Shown here piece after piece: positions 1 to 5,415 of a stretch of 5,458 bases of DNA. The DNA comes from an uncultured Clostridia bacterium (GTDB lineage: Bacteria; Bacillota; Clostridia; Christensenellales; Aristaeellaceae). The stretch lies in the NCBI GenBank assembly GCA_947600345.1, contig CANQGC010000207.1:1-5458 (forward strand). The letters run 5' to 3'. The first letter of the stretch is position 1. Every line of letters begins with the position of its first letter. The notes beneath the pieces are model-generated. The model saw only the letters and a list, made by a program, of their open reading frames with translations, did not search any database and had not been told where the DNA came from. The position numbers and the translations under genes were made by a program.

Positions 1-207
1 TCCAAGGAACCTCAGGTTCCTTGGTGAGGATTCTTAAGGGGCAAAGCCCCTTAAGCAGGTCCGGGCAGCGCCCGAACGGGTCTGGGCGGAGCCCAGCGTC
101 CCCCCAGCGGCCCGCGCGCGCAAAATACGCTTATAAGGAGCACAGATGCCCCGATGTCATATGCGCGGGCTGCCCCCGGCTGATTATGAGGGAAGCGGCA
201 GCTTCCC
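1..207 (-). repeat. Multi-hairpin repeat element, copy 1 (inverted, cut by window edge)
   Basis: Inverted relative to copies 2 and 3. The modules appear in reverse order: hairpin B (2-24, 11-bp arms, 1-nt centre), hairpin A (33-55, 10-bp arms, loop aaa), an extra hairpin (62-74, cgggc/gcccg), hairpin C (82-96, ctgggc/gcccag), a gcggcccgcg block (108-117), and a hairpin with gggaagc/gcttccc arms (190-207) flanked, in reverse complement, by aatc and tcata as in copy 3. Similarity is strong over 1-99, weak over 100-117, and between 118 and 189 only module order supports it. The partner of the terminal hairpin E would lie left of the window. Confidence 0.8.
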
Positions 208-222
208 GAATCCAATCAGCCG
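177..222. repeat. Nested imperfect hairpin
   Basis: Outer arms cggctgatt (177-185) and aatcagccg (214-222) enclose the gggaagc/gcttccc hairpin (190-207, loop ggca). Together they give a 9-bp stem, an interior loop and a 7-bp stem. The outer arms are not found around the equivalent hairpin of copy 3, so they may be specific to this copy. Confidence 0.65.
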
Positions 223-352
223 TACTAACTTTCCGTCCCCCTCGAACCAACCCTCATGCCCCGAAGAATTGTCAAACTAAGTGCAACCGTCAGAAAGTCT
301 GAGGCTCCACAAATCGGCAGAGGAATGGAAGTTCGGGAGGTTGCGTTTGCTG
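208..352. other. Spacer between inverted copies 1 and 2, no gene recognised
   Basis: Apart from the outer arm of the nested hairpin (214-222), no repeat module, RNA gene or convincing coding region is seen here. A minus-strand TTGACA occurs near 268-273 but has no matching -10 element at the proper distance. Reading frames across the stretch lack ribosome binding sites and run into the repeats. Confidence 0.6.
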
Positions 353-390
353 TTTTGAAAAGGGAAACCGGAAGGGTTCCCTTTTCAAAA
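353..390. repeat. 14-bp A/T-rich hairpin at the front of copy 2
   Basis: Arms 353-366 and 377-390 are perfectly complementary (14 bp). After one A-G mismatch, two further C-G pairs close a 4-nt loop. It sits directly before aaaaggcgc, the place occupied in copy 3 by the unrelated ggggaagc/gcttcccc hairpin. No U-tract follows in either direction, so it is not a typical terminator. Confidence 0.8.
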
Positions 391-588
391 GGCGCTTCGA
401 CGCGGCCCGCGGTATGGAGGCGATGGGGCGTGGGTTCGCATTGCCGGGGCGATGGATTGAGACCGCGGGCCTCAGGGGCTACGCTGGGCTCCGCCCAGAC
501 CTGCTTAAGGGACTCTGTCCCTTAAGAATTCCTGCCAAGGAACCTCAGGTTCCTTGGATTCTCCCTTCTGCTACCGCGCTGTTAAGAC

Positions 589-620
589 GGACTTGGGCCC
601 CGTAGATGGGGCCCAGGTCC
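589..620 (-). terminator. Possible terminator hairpin downstream of the LRR/Big_2 gene (hairpin E of copy 2)
   Basis: A 13-bp GC-rich stem (589-601 with 608-620, loop gtagat, one T-G wobble at 593/616) lies 29 bp past the stop codon, so minus-strand transcripts would read through it. The sequence beyond it on that strand (cgtcttaac) is not a proper U-tract. The same hairpin also occurs at 5354-5385, where no gene ends. Any terminator role is therefore weakly supported, though the fold itself is clear. Confidence 0.35.
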
Positions 621-649
621 TGCGTTTCGTTCCTACAGGCGCTGGCCTC

Positions 650-3600
650 TTATTCCACGATTACCGTGAAGCTGGCTTTCTTGCCGTTATAGGTCTTGAC
701 GGTGATGGTGGCGGTGCCGGGGGCTATGGCGGTGACCGTGCCGTCCGGGGCCACGGTGGCGGCGGCCTCGTTATCGCTCTCGTAGCTCAGCTTCGATGCG
801 GTTTCTCCGTTGAGCACTGCGTCGAGCTTGAGCTTACATCCAGGGCTCATCGTGGCGCTCTTAATCGAGAAGCTCACCGATGCCGGGGCCTTCGTTACCG
901 TCACGTCGCACGTGGCCTTCAGGCCGTTATAGGTCGTCACCGTCAGCGTCGTGGAGCCCGCCGCCTTGCCGCTGATCTGCTCGTCTGAGGTCAGCTTGGC
1001 AATGGATGCCTTCTTGACTGCGTATGTGAAGGGGCTGACGTCGCTATCCGCGCCGCTATCCACTTTGGGCTGGAGCGCGAGCTTCTCGCCCTTGCCCAGC
1101 GTGATGTCCGCGATGGAGAGCGTCGCTGGCGCGGCCACGACGGTGATCTCACATTCGGCGCTCAGGCCGTTGTGAGTCCTGGCGGTGATTCTCGCCGTGC
1201 CGGGCTTTCCGGCGGTCAGCAGGCCGTTCTCGTCCACGCTGGCGACCGCTTCGTCGTTGCTCTCATAGGTGAAGCTGGCCGCCGCGCCGGGATCGAGCGC
1301 GGGCTTGAGCTGGTATTCCTGGCCCGAGGCGAGCTTGAGGTTCGCGGGCGCGAAGGTCACGGACGCGGGCGCGGCCTTTACGGTGATCTTACAGCTGGCC
1401 TCCTTGCCGTTGAAGGTCTTGGCGGAGACGGTGGTCGAGCCGGGCGTCAGCGCGGTGACGTTGCCTTGTTCGTCCACGCTGGCGACCGCGCTCTTGCTGC
1501 TGGTCCAATTCAGCGCGGAGGCGCTGCCGGCGGGCAGCGTGGCTTCCAGCGCGAGTTTATCGTTCACGCCCAGCGTGGCCTTCTTCTCGCTCAGCGTCAC
1601 CTTCGAGGGCGCGGCCTCCACGCTGACGCGGCAGGTGGCGGTCGCGCCGGTGTCGGCGGTGACGGTGATGACCGCCTCACCGGCCTTGCGCGCGGTGATC
1701 TTGCCTCCGGCGCTGACGGTGGCCACGGAAGTCTTGCTGCTGGCGTAGCTATAGATGATGTCGGTGTTCTCGCCGGCGGCGGGGGTCAGCGTCCGCTTTT
1801 CGCCCTTGCCCAGCTCGATCTCCGTTGGAATCTCGATCTCCTTCGGCGCGGCCAGCACGCGCACGGAGACGCTTCCGTGCACGCCGTTTTGCGCGGTGGC
1901 GGTGATCGTGGCGCTGCCCTCGCCCACGGCCTCCAGCGTGCCGTCCTCATCCACGCGCGCCACGGCGTCGTCGTCGCTCTCGTAGCGGAAGCTGGCGGCG
2001 GCGTTCGCGGGGGTAAGCGCGGGCTTAAGCGCCACGCTTCGGCCCTCGGTAATCTTAATCTCGGCGGGATCGAAGCTTACGGCGCTGGGCGCGGGTTGGA
2101 CGGTGATGCTGCAGTTGGCCTTCTTGCCGTTGGAGGTCTGCACGCGCAGGGTGGTGCTGCCGGTGCCGGCGCCGGTGACGGTGCCGTCCGCGTCCACAGA
2201 GGCGATGGCGCTGTTATCGCTGCTGTAGCTGAGCTCGGTCTCGGCGCCCTCGGGGGTCACGGTGGGGGCGAGCTGCAGCTGCTGGCCCACGCCGATGGTC
2301 AGCTTTGCCGGGGAGAGGCTCACCTTCGTGGGCACGGCGTAGACGGTGAGTACACATCTGGCGGTATTGCCGCTGCGGTTGCCCTTGGCGGTGAGCGTGG
2401 CGGTTCCGGCCTTGAGGGCCTTGACCAGCCCGGCGGCGGAGATGGTCGCGATCTTCTTGTCGCTGCTCGCGTAGGTGAACTTGCTGTCCTGGTTGGAGGA
2501 GGCGGTGATCGTCTGGCTCTCGCCCACGCCCAGGCGCAGGGAGGAGGGGAAGCTGACGGAGCTCAGGTTCGCATCTCCGCGAAGCTTGATCGTGCCATCG
2601 GCCAGCAGCGTCCTGGCGGAGCCGGAGGTCTTGTAGGCGCCGACCCAAACCTCGACATCCGTATCATACGTGTAGAAGGTATAGGACGCCGCAGAGAGCT
2701 CCTCAAACTCTGCAATATCCCAATCATCGGCTCCAAAGCCTTCACCCAGTAAGCGAGAGCCCGCCACGTAGAGGTTCGCGCCGGAGACCGCCTTCCATCT
2801 GAGCGTATATTCCCCGCGGGGCACAGCGTCGCCGTCCTTGACGCCGGTGAACTCGATCGTGCCGATGCTGCCAGTGCTGTAGGGGATGTCGTTCTGCTCG
2901 CAGTAGGTTTCGGCCTGGGAGCCTGCGCGCACGAGGGCGAGCAGATTGCCGCAGTTCTGGAATGCGTAGCGGTCGATGCTGGTCAGGCTTTCGGGGAGCC
3001 GAACCGTGCGCAGGTAGCCGCAATCCTTGAACGCGCCGCTGCCCAGCTTGGCTACGCCCTCCTCCAGCACGGCGGCCGTCATGTTCTTGCAGCCCTGGAA
3101 GGCGTAGCTCTTGATTTCGGAGATGTGGCCGGGCACGGTAAAGCGGCTCAGATTGGCGCAGCCGGAGAAGAGCTCGCTCTCGATGGTGGCGACGCCCTTC
3201 GGAAAGGTGAAGGAGCGCAGGCTGCTCTCCGCGAACGCCCGGCTGCCGATGGAGGTGATGCACTTGGGAAGCTCGATGGAGGTCAGCCCGCTGCCCTCGA
3301 ACGCATTCGGGCCGATGCGCGTGAGCGTCGCCGGGAGGGAGATGCTCTGCAGGTGTCCGGATGCGAACGCGCCATCGGAAATCTCGGTGATGCCAGAGGG
3401 AACTGCAAAGGAGGTAACGCCGCAGCCCCTGAAGGCGTCCTTGCCGATGCTCGAGAGCGCGTCGGGGAGGGCGAGCGATGGCAAAGCATTACACCAATAG
3501 AACGCGGAATTCCCGATTCGCGCGAGTCTCCGCGGGAGCGCGATCTGCTCGAGCTCGGAGCAACCAGAAAACGCCCCATCGCCGATCTCCGTCAGACCGG

Positions 3601-4807
3601 CGGGCAGATCGACCTTCCAAAGGCTAGAGCAATCGACGAACGCATCCGCGCCGATGCGCGTCACGCCGGATGGGATGTCGATCGTGCGCAGATTTCCGCA
3701 GCTTTGAAACGCGCCATCCTCGATGGCGGTCAATCCGGAGGGCAGCTTGATATTCCAGATGCTATCGCAATCACTGAAAGCGTTCTTTCCGATGCGCGTC
3801 ACGCTCTCCGGAATGTCGATCGAGTTCAGCTCGGAGCAGCCGCTGAACGCGCCGTCCTCTATGGCGGTCAATCCGGAGGGCAGCTTGACTTCTTCAAAAC
3901 AGCACGAACTGAAAGCGTACTTTCCGATGCGCGTCACGCTCTCCGGAATGTCGATTGAGTTCAGCTCGGAGCAGCCGCTGAACGCGCCGTCGCAGAGGAA
4001 GGTCACGTCGCTTGAGAGGGTGACGACCGAGAGGAAATGATCCGACGACCTGCTACCATTATCGAAAAGGCCGCTTTCGCCCGTCGTCTCAAAATTGCGG
4101 TTGACGGTCAGGCTCTGGATCGGGCAGTTATAGAAGCACCCGTAGCCTTCGAAGACCAGCGTTTCGCTTCCCCCTTCGAAGGTGACGGTCTGCAGGTTCG
4201 TGCAATCTTCGAACGCCCAGCCCTCGACGGTCCGCACGCTGCCGGGGATCGTGAGGCTCCGGATCGTCGTGCAATCCCGAAACGCCCCGTAGCCGATCGT
4301 CTGCACGGATGCCGGTATGACCACGTCCGGGTCGCTGCCGCTGTACTTAGTCAGCGTGGTACCCTCGATCGTGAAGTCCCCGGCCGCGTCGAAGGGAACC
4401 GCCGCGATGGATTCCTCCGCGAGCTCTGGTTCTTCCCCGGCGGGCGCCTCGGCGACGATGGGATGCGCCTCGACCGCGGGAGCATCCCCGGCGGGCGGCA
4501 CATCCGCGACCGGCGCTTCGACGACGGGATGTTCGTCCGGAGCGGGTTCGGCCGGGATGGATTCGTTTGGAACGGGTTCGGCTGTAGGTTCGGCCGGGAT
4601 GGATTCGGCCGTGGGTTCGGCCTCGGTGGGCTCATCCGTGAGGACCTCCTGGGCGGTTTCCGCCGGTTCGGCCAGGGAGATCTCCTCCGGCGCGAGGTCC
4701 TCGACGGGAATGAGCGCCTCGGTGGGAATGAGCGCCTCGCCGAGGGCGGACGTGCAGAGGAAGAGCAGCGCCAGCGCGGCGCTGAGCATGCGGCGGGTAG
4801 CTTTCAT
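650..4807 (-). CDS. Secreted BspA-type leucine-rich repeat protein with eight Big_2 Ig-like domains
   Basis: Encodes 1385 residues from the ATG at 4805-4807. An in-frame GTG at 4814-4816 would add three residues but lies 1 nt from the AGGAGG, so the ATG is preferred. Residues 1-23 form a signal peptide (Lys/Arg start, then an Ala/Leu-rich core). Residues 24-143 are a Pro/Glu/Ala-rich, probably disordered stretch. Residues 145-640 hold about 20 LRR_5/BspA-type repeats of 22-23 residues, marked by a recurring 'I..GAF..C..L..I.LP..' pattern. Residues 648-745 are a beta-rich connector, possibly Fn3-like. Residues 748-1385 are eight Big_2 repeats of about 80 residues, with recurring 'YxSxxxxxAxV...G.VTA...G.aTITv' and 'NGkkAxC.ITV..AP' motifs. 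Proteins of this type are usually surface adhesins or binding proteins; the ligand cannot be deduced here. No LPXTG, SLH, choline-binding or transmembrane anchor is seen, and the protein ends on the last strand of Big_2 repeat 8. It appears to be transcribed alone. Confidence 0.93.
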   Translation of the reverse strand: MKATRRMLSAALALLFLCTSALGEALIPTEALIPVEDLAPEEISLAEPAETAQEVLTDEPTEAEPTAESIPAEPTAEPVPNESIPAEPAPDEHPVVEAPVADVPPAGDAPAVEAHPIVAEAPAGEEPELAEESIAAVPFDAAGDFTIEGTTLTKYSGSDPDVVIPASVQTIGYGAFRDCTTIRSLTIPGSVRTVEGWAFEDCTNLQTVTFEGGSETLVFEGYGCFYNCPIQSLTVNRNFETTGESGLFDNGSRSSDHFLSVVTLSSDVTFLCDGAFSGCSELNSIDIPESVTRIGKYAFSSCCFEEVKLPSGLTAIEDGAFSGCSELNSIDIPESVTRIGKNAFSDCDSIWNIKLPSGLTAIEDGAFQSCGNLRTIDIPSGVTRIGADAFVDCSSLWKVDLPAGLTEIGDGAFSGCSELEQIALPRRLARIGNSAFYWCNALPSLALPDALSSIGKDAFRGCGVTSFAVPSGITEISDGAFASGHLQSISLPATLTRIGPNAFEGSGLTSIELPKCITSIGSRAFAESSLRSFTFPKGVATIESELFSGCANLSRFTVPGHISEIKSYAFQGCKNMTAAVLEEGVAKLGSGAFKDCGYLRTVRLPESLTSIDRYAFQNCGNLLALVRAGSQAETYCEQNDIPYSTGSIGTIEFTGVKDGDAVPRGEYTLRWKAVSGANLYVAGSRLLGEGFGADDWDIAEFEELSAASYTFYTYDTDVEVWVGAYKTSGSARTLLADGTIKLRGDANLSSVSFPSSLRLGVGESQTITASSNQDSKFTYASSDKKIATISAAGLVKALKAGTATLTAKGNRSGNTARCVLTVYAVPTKVSLSPAKLTIGVGQQLQLAPTVTPEGAETELSYSSDNSAIASVDADGTVTGAGTGSTTLRVQTSNGKKANCSITVQPAPSAVSFDPAEIKITEGRSVALKPALTPANAAASFRYESDDDAVARVDEDGTLEAVGEGSATITATAQNGVHGSVSVRVLAAPKEIEIPTEIELGKGEKRTLTPAAGENTDIIYSYASSKTSVATVSAGGKITARKAGEAVITVTADTGATATCRVSVEAAPSKVTLSEKKATLGVNDKLALEATLPAGSASALNWTSSKSAVASVDEQGNVTALTPGSTTVSAKTFNGKEASCKITVKAAPASVTFAPANLKLASGQEYQLKPALDPGAAASFTYESNDEAVASVDENGLLTAGKPGTARITARTHNGLSAECEITVVAAPATLSIADITLGKGEKLALQPKVDSGADSDVSPFTYAVKKASIAKLTSDEQISGKAAGSTTLTVTTYNGLKATCDVTVTKAPASVSFSIKSATMSPGCKLKLDAVLNGETASKLSYESDNEAAATVAPDGTVTAIAPGTATITVKTYNGKKASFTVIVE
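653..2566 (-). repeat. Eight tandem Big_2 (bacterial Ig-like) domain repeats
   Basis: This coding stretch (residues 748-1385) specifies eight divergent repeats of about 77-82 residues. Most boundaries are marked by 'AP' followed by a 'xxVSF' or 'xxVTL' strand, near residues 826, 907, 988, 1067, 1147, 1228 and 1308. Big_2 domains act as stalks or binding modules in surface proteins such as intimins and clostridial adhesins. The last repeat ends exactly at the stop codon with no further domain. Repeat 7 is the most divergent: it has 'YAVKKASIAKL' in place of the usual 'YxSxxxxxAxV'. Confidence 0.9.
2888..4375 (-). repeat. BspA-type LRR array (about 20 repeats)
   Basis: This coding stretch (residues 145-640) specifies about 20 leucine-rich repeats. 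The conserved Phe of the '[GA]-[ACL]-F' motif falls near residues 176, 199, 224, 248, 276, 299, 321, 344, 367, 390, 413, 436, 459, 481, 503, 525, 547, 570, 593 and 616. The period is mostly 23 residues, and 22 where one residue is missing, often with the Cys position lost (459-547). The second to fourth repeats are irregular. The first repeat, starting with 'FTIEGTTLTKY', looks like the usual N-terminal entry of such arrays. The array should form a solenoid with a binding surface; that is inference from the family. Confidence 0.9.
3723..3991 (-). repeat. Recent 138-bp tandem duplication of a two-LRR module
   Basis: Two head-to-tail units, 3723-3860 (138 bp) and 3861-3991, are almost identical at the DNA level. 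The first 28 bp match exactly. About 83 bp at the other end differ at only two bases (3784/3919-region t/a giving Asn or Tyr, and one silent c/t). Between these blocks, 3751-3773 and 3889-3908 are unrelated and differ by 3 bp, keeping frame. The diverged patch encodes residues 345-353 in one unit and about 301-307 in the other (a Cys-Cys-Phe-Glu-Glu type patch against an Asp-Ser-Ile-Trp-Asn type patch). This is the least constrained part of the LRR unit. Confidence 0.85.
4545..4607 (-). repeat. 42-bp imperfect repeat in the Pro/Glu/Ala-rich region
   Basis: The 21 bases at 4545-4565 recur exactly at 4587-4607, an offset of 42 bp (14 codons). They encode the repeated peptide ESIPAEP at residues 68-74 and 82-88. 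This fits slippage or unequal crossing-over lengthening the low-complexity spacer between signal peptide and LRR array. Confidence 0.8.
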
Positions 4808-4817
4808 GAGACGCACA

Positions 4818-4823
4818 CCTCCT
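4818..4823 (-). promoter_or_regulatory. Ribosome binding site AGGAGG that decides the start codon
   Basis: Reads AGGAGG on the minus strand, followed by 10 nt and then ATG (4805-4807). The in-frame GTG at 4814-4816 is only 1 nt away, too close for initiation, so the ATG is the likely start. Confidence 0.85.
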
Positions 4824-4836
4824 GAAGCAGAGCTTC
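4824..4836 (-). promoter_or_regulatory. Small leader hairpin abutting the ribosome binding site
   Basis: On the minus strand, GAAGC-tct-GCTTC forms a 5-bp stem with a 3-nt loop, and AGGAGG follows with no gap. Stacking next to the Shine-Dalgarno could modulate translation, but the stem is weak and may be chance. The arms match the core of the hairpin at 5074-5092 in copy 3. Confidence 0.35.
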
Positions 4837-4854
4837 CTTATTTATGTTGCGTTC

Positions 4855-4883
4855 ATTATACTACGCGCTGCCAGGATTTTCAA
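4855..4883 (-). promoter_or_regulatory. Sigma-A-type promoter of the LRR/Big_2 gene
   Basis: On the minus strand, TTGAAA (plus 4878-4883) is followed by a 17-bp spacer and a perfect TATAAT (plus 4855-4860). Spacing and hexamers match the vegetative consensus closely. Transcription should start near 4848, giving a leader of about 40 nt before the ATG at 4807. The surrounding sequence is locally AT-rich within a GC-rich region, which supports the call. Confidence 0.85.
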
Positions 4884-5073
4884 TTGGTGAAGTGAAAGAC
4901 ATTCGGCTGGGCCGTGGATTTGGGGGTGGGATTTCTGGGGTGGAGTTGAGGCTTTATCACCTCCATGCCGCGTGGGACATTGCGTCGAAGCCTGATGCGG
5001 AGGTTTGGGGGATTCATGGGCTTGGGCGGGTGGCGAAAGGGGGACGAGAGTTAGTGGCGGCTACTTTTAAATC
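4884..5073. other. G-rich spacer upstream of the promoter, no gene recognised
   Basis: The plus strand is rich in G and T runs. It holds a motif fitting a G-quadruplex: a five-G run (5007-5011), then GGG at 5018-5020, 5024-5026 and 5028-5030, with loops of 6, 3 and 1 nt; another five-G run lies at 5039-5043. A plus-strand open frame (4844-5098) has no ribosome binding site, overlaps the minus-strand promoter and resembles no family I know, so it is not called. Confidence 0.5.
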
Positions 5074-5111
5074 GGGGAAGCTTTGCTTCCCCTCATAAAA
5101 GGCGCGCCGCC

Positions 5112-5183
5112 GCGGCCCGCGGTATGGTTGCGGTGGGGCGTTGGTGCGCATTGCCAAAACTTTGGTTGAATACCGCGGGCCGC
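5112..5183. repeat. Long inverted repeat inside copy 3
   Basis: Arms gcggcccgcggtat (5112-5125) and ataccgcgggccgc (5170-5183) are perfect 14-bp complements, 44 bp apart. The equivalent in copy 2 (404-413 and 462-471) keeps 10 bp at about the same spacing, so the pairing is conserved although the arms erode at the ends. Confidence 0.85.
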
Positions 5184-5211
5184 TTGGGAGCGATGCCTTA
5201 TCGCTTCAAGC
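5182..5211. repeat. Extra hairpin present only in copy 3
   Basis: gcttg (5182-5186) pairs with caagc (5207-5211), and agcgat (5189-5194) with atcgct (5200-5205), around the loop gcctt, with a small interior bulge. It begins the 54-bp block missing from copy 2. Its first two bases overlap the preceding inverted arm, so the two folds compete slightly. Confidence 0.7.
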
Positions 5212-5415
5212 CGCAACCGCCTGCTTGGCGCAACCTCAGGGGCTACGCTGGGCGCTGCCCAGACCTGCTTAAGGGGCTTTGCCCCTTAAGAATTCCCACC
5301 AAGGAACCTGAGGTTCCTTGGATTCTCCCTTCTGCTGCCGCGTGCTTAAAGACGGACCTGGGCCCCGTAGATGGGGCCCAGGTCCTGCGTTGGTAGCCGA
5401 AAAGGCGATAAGCAA

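Larger units (their letters stand above)
353..626 (+). repeat. Multi-hairpin repeat element, copy 2
   Basis: Modules in order: a 14-bp A/T-rich hairpin (353-390); the shared block aaaaggcgc; long inverted arms ggcccgcggt (404-413) and accgcgggcc (462-471); hairpin C (484-498, loop tcc); hairpin A (504-526, loop tct); hairpin B (535-557); a conserved linker starting attctcccttctgct; and hairpin E (589-620, 13-bp stem, loop gtagat). Similarity to copy 3 stops just after tgcgtt (626). From hairpin C to the end the two copies align almost without gaps. No function is known to me. Confidence 0.88.
5074..5390 (+). repeat. Multi-hairpin repeat element, copy 3
   Basis: Same orientation and module order as copy 2: a ggggaagc/gcttcccc hairpin (5074-5092, loop ttt); aaaaggcgc; long inverted arms of 14 bp (5112-5125 with 5170-5183); an extra 54-bp block (5182-5235) absent from copy 2; hairpin C (5248-5262, loop gct); hairpin A (5268-5290, loop ttt); hairpin B (5299-5321); the attctcccttctgct linker; and hairpin E (5354-5385, perfect 13-bp stem, loop gtagat). 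Similarity ends after tgcgtt. Confidence 0.88.

Noticed and set aside
268..273. Minus-strand TTGACA as a promoter
   Set aside because: No TATAAT-like element lies 16-18 bp downstream and no gene follows on that strand.
21..525. Two overlapping plus-strand frames (21-302 and 256-525)
   Set aside because: They run through hairpin repeats and featureless spacer, with no ribosome binding site, no recognisable domain and implausible composition.
414..605. Small plus-strand frame sharing peptides (LLKGLCPLRIP) with the frame at 5124-5396
   Set aside because: The shared peptide comes from the hairpin repeat itself. Some differences in hairpin A are both silent and compensatory, so coding cannot be wholly excluded. 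But the copies shift frame after hairpin B, lack ribosome binding sites and have a palindrome-driven composition.
1..626. CRISPR array
   Set aside because: The repeats are multi-hairpin units of about 300 bp in both orientations, not short direct repeats with uniform spacers.
1172..2752. Long plus-strand open frame (526 codons) antisense to the Big_2 region
   Set aside because: It is a shadow of the GC-rich minus-strand gene. The translation is a Gly/Ala/Arg/His-rich string with no domain, and the minus strand gives coherent Big_2 repeats.
4739..4754. Lipoprotein signal (Cys at residue 18)
   Set aside because: Residues before the Cys read Leu-Phe-Leu, which does not fit a lipobox; a standard signal peptide cut near residue 23 fits better.
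4037..4895. Plus-strand open frames antisense to the N-terminal region
   Set aside because: Low-complexity Gly/Arg/Asp or Ser/Ala translations mirroring the Pro/Glu/Ala-rich coding sequence. No ribosome binding site, and the minus-strand promoter, binding site and signal peptide settle the true strand.
4844..5098. 84-codon plus-strand frame in the G-rich spacer
   Set aside because: Starts inside the minus-strand leader and promoter, lacks a ribosome binding site, ends in the copy 3 hairpin and resembles no known family.
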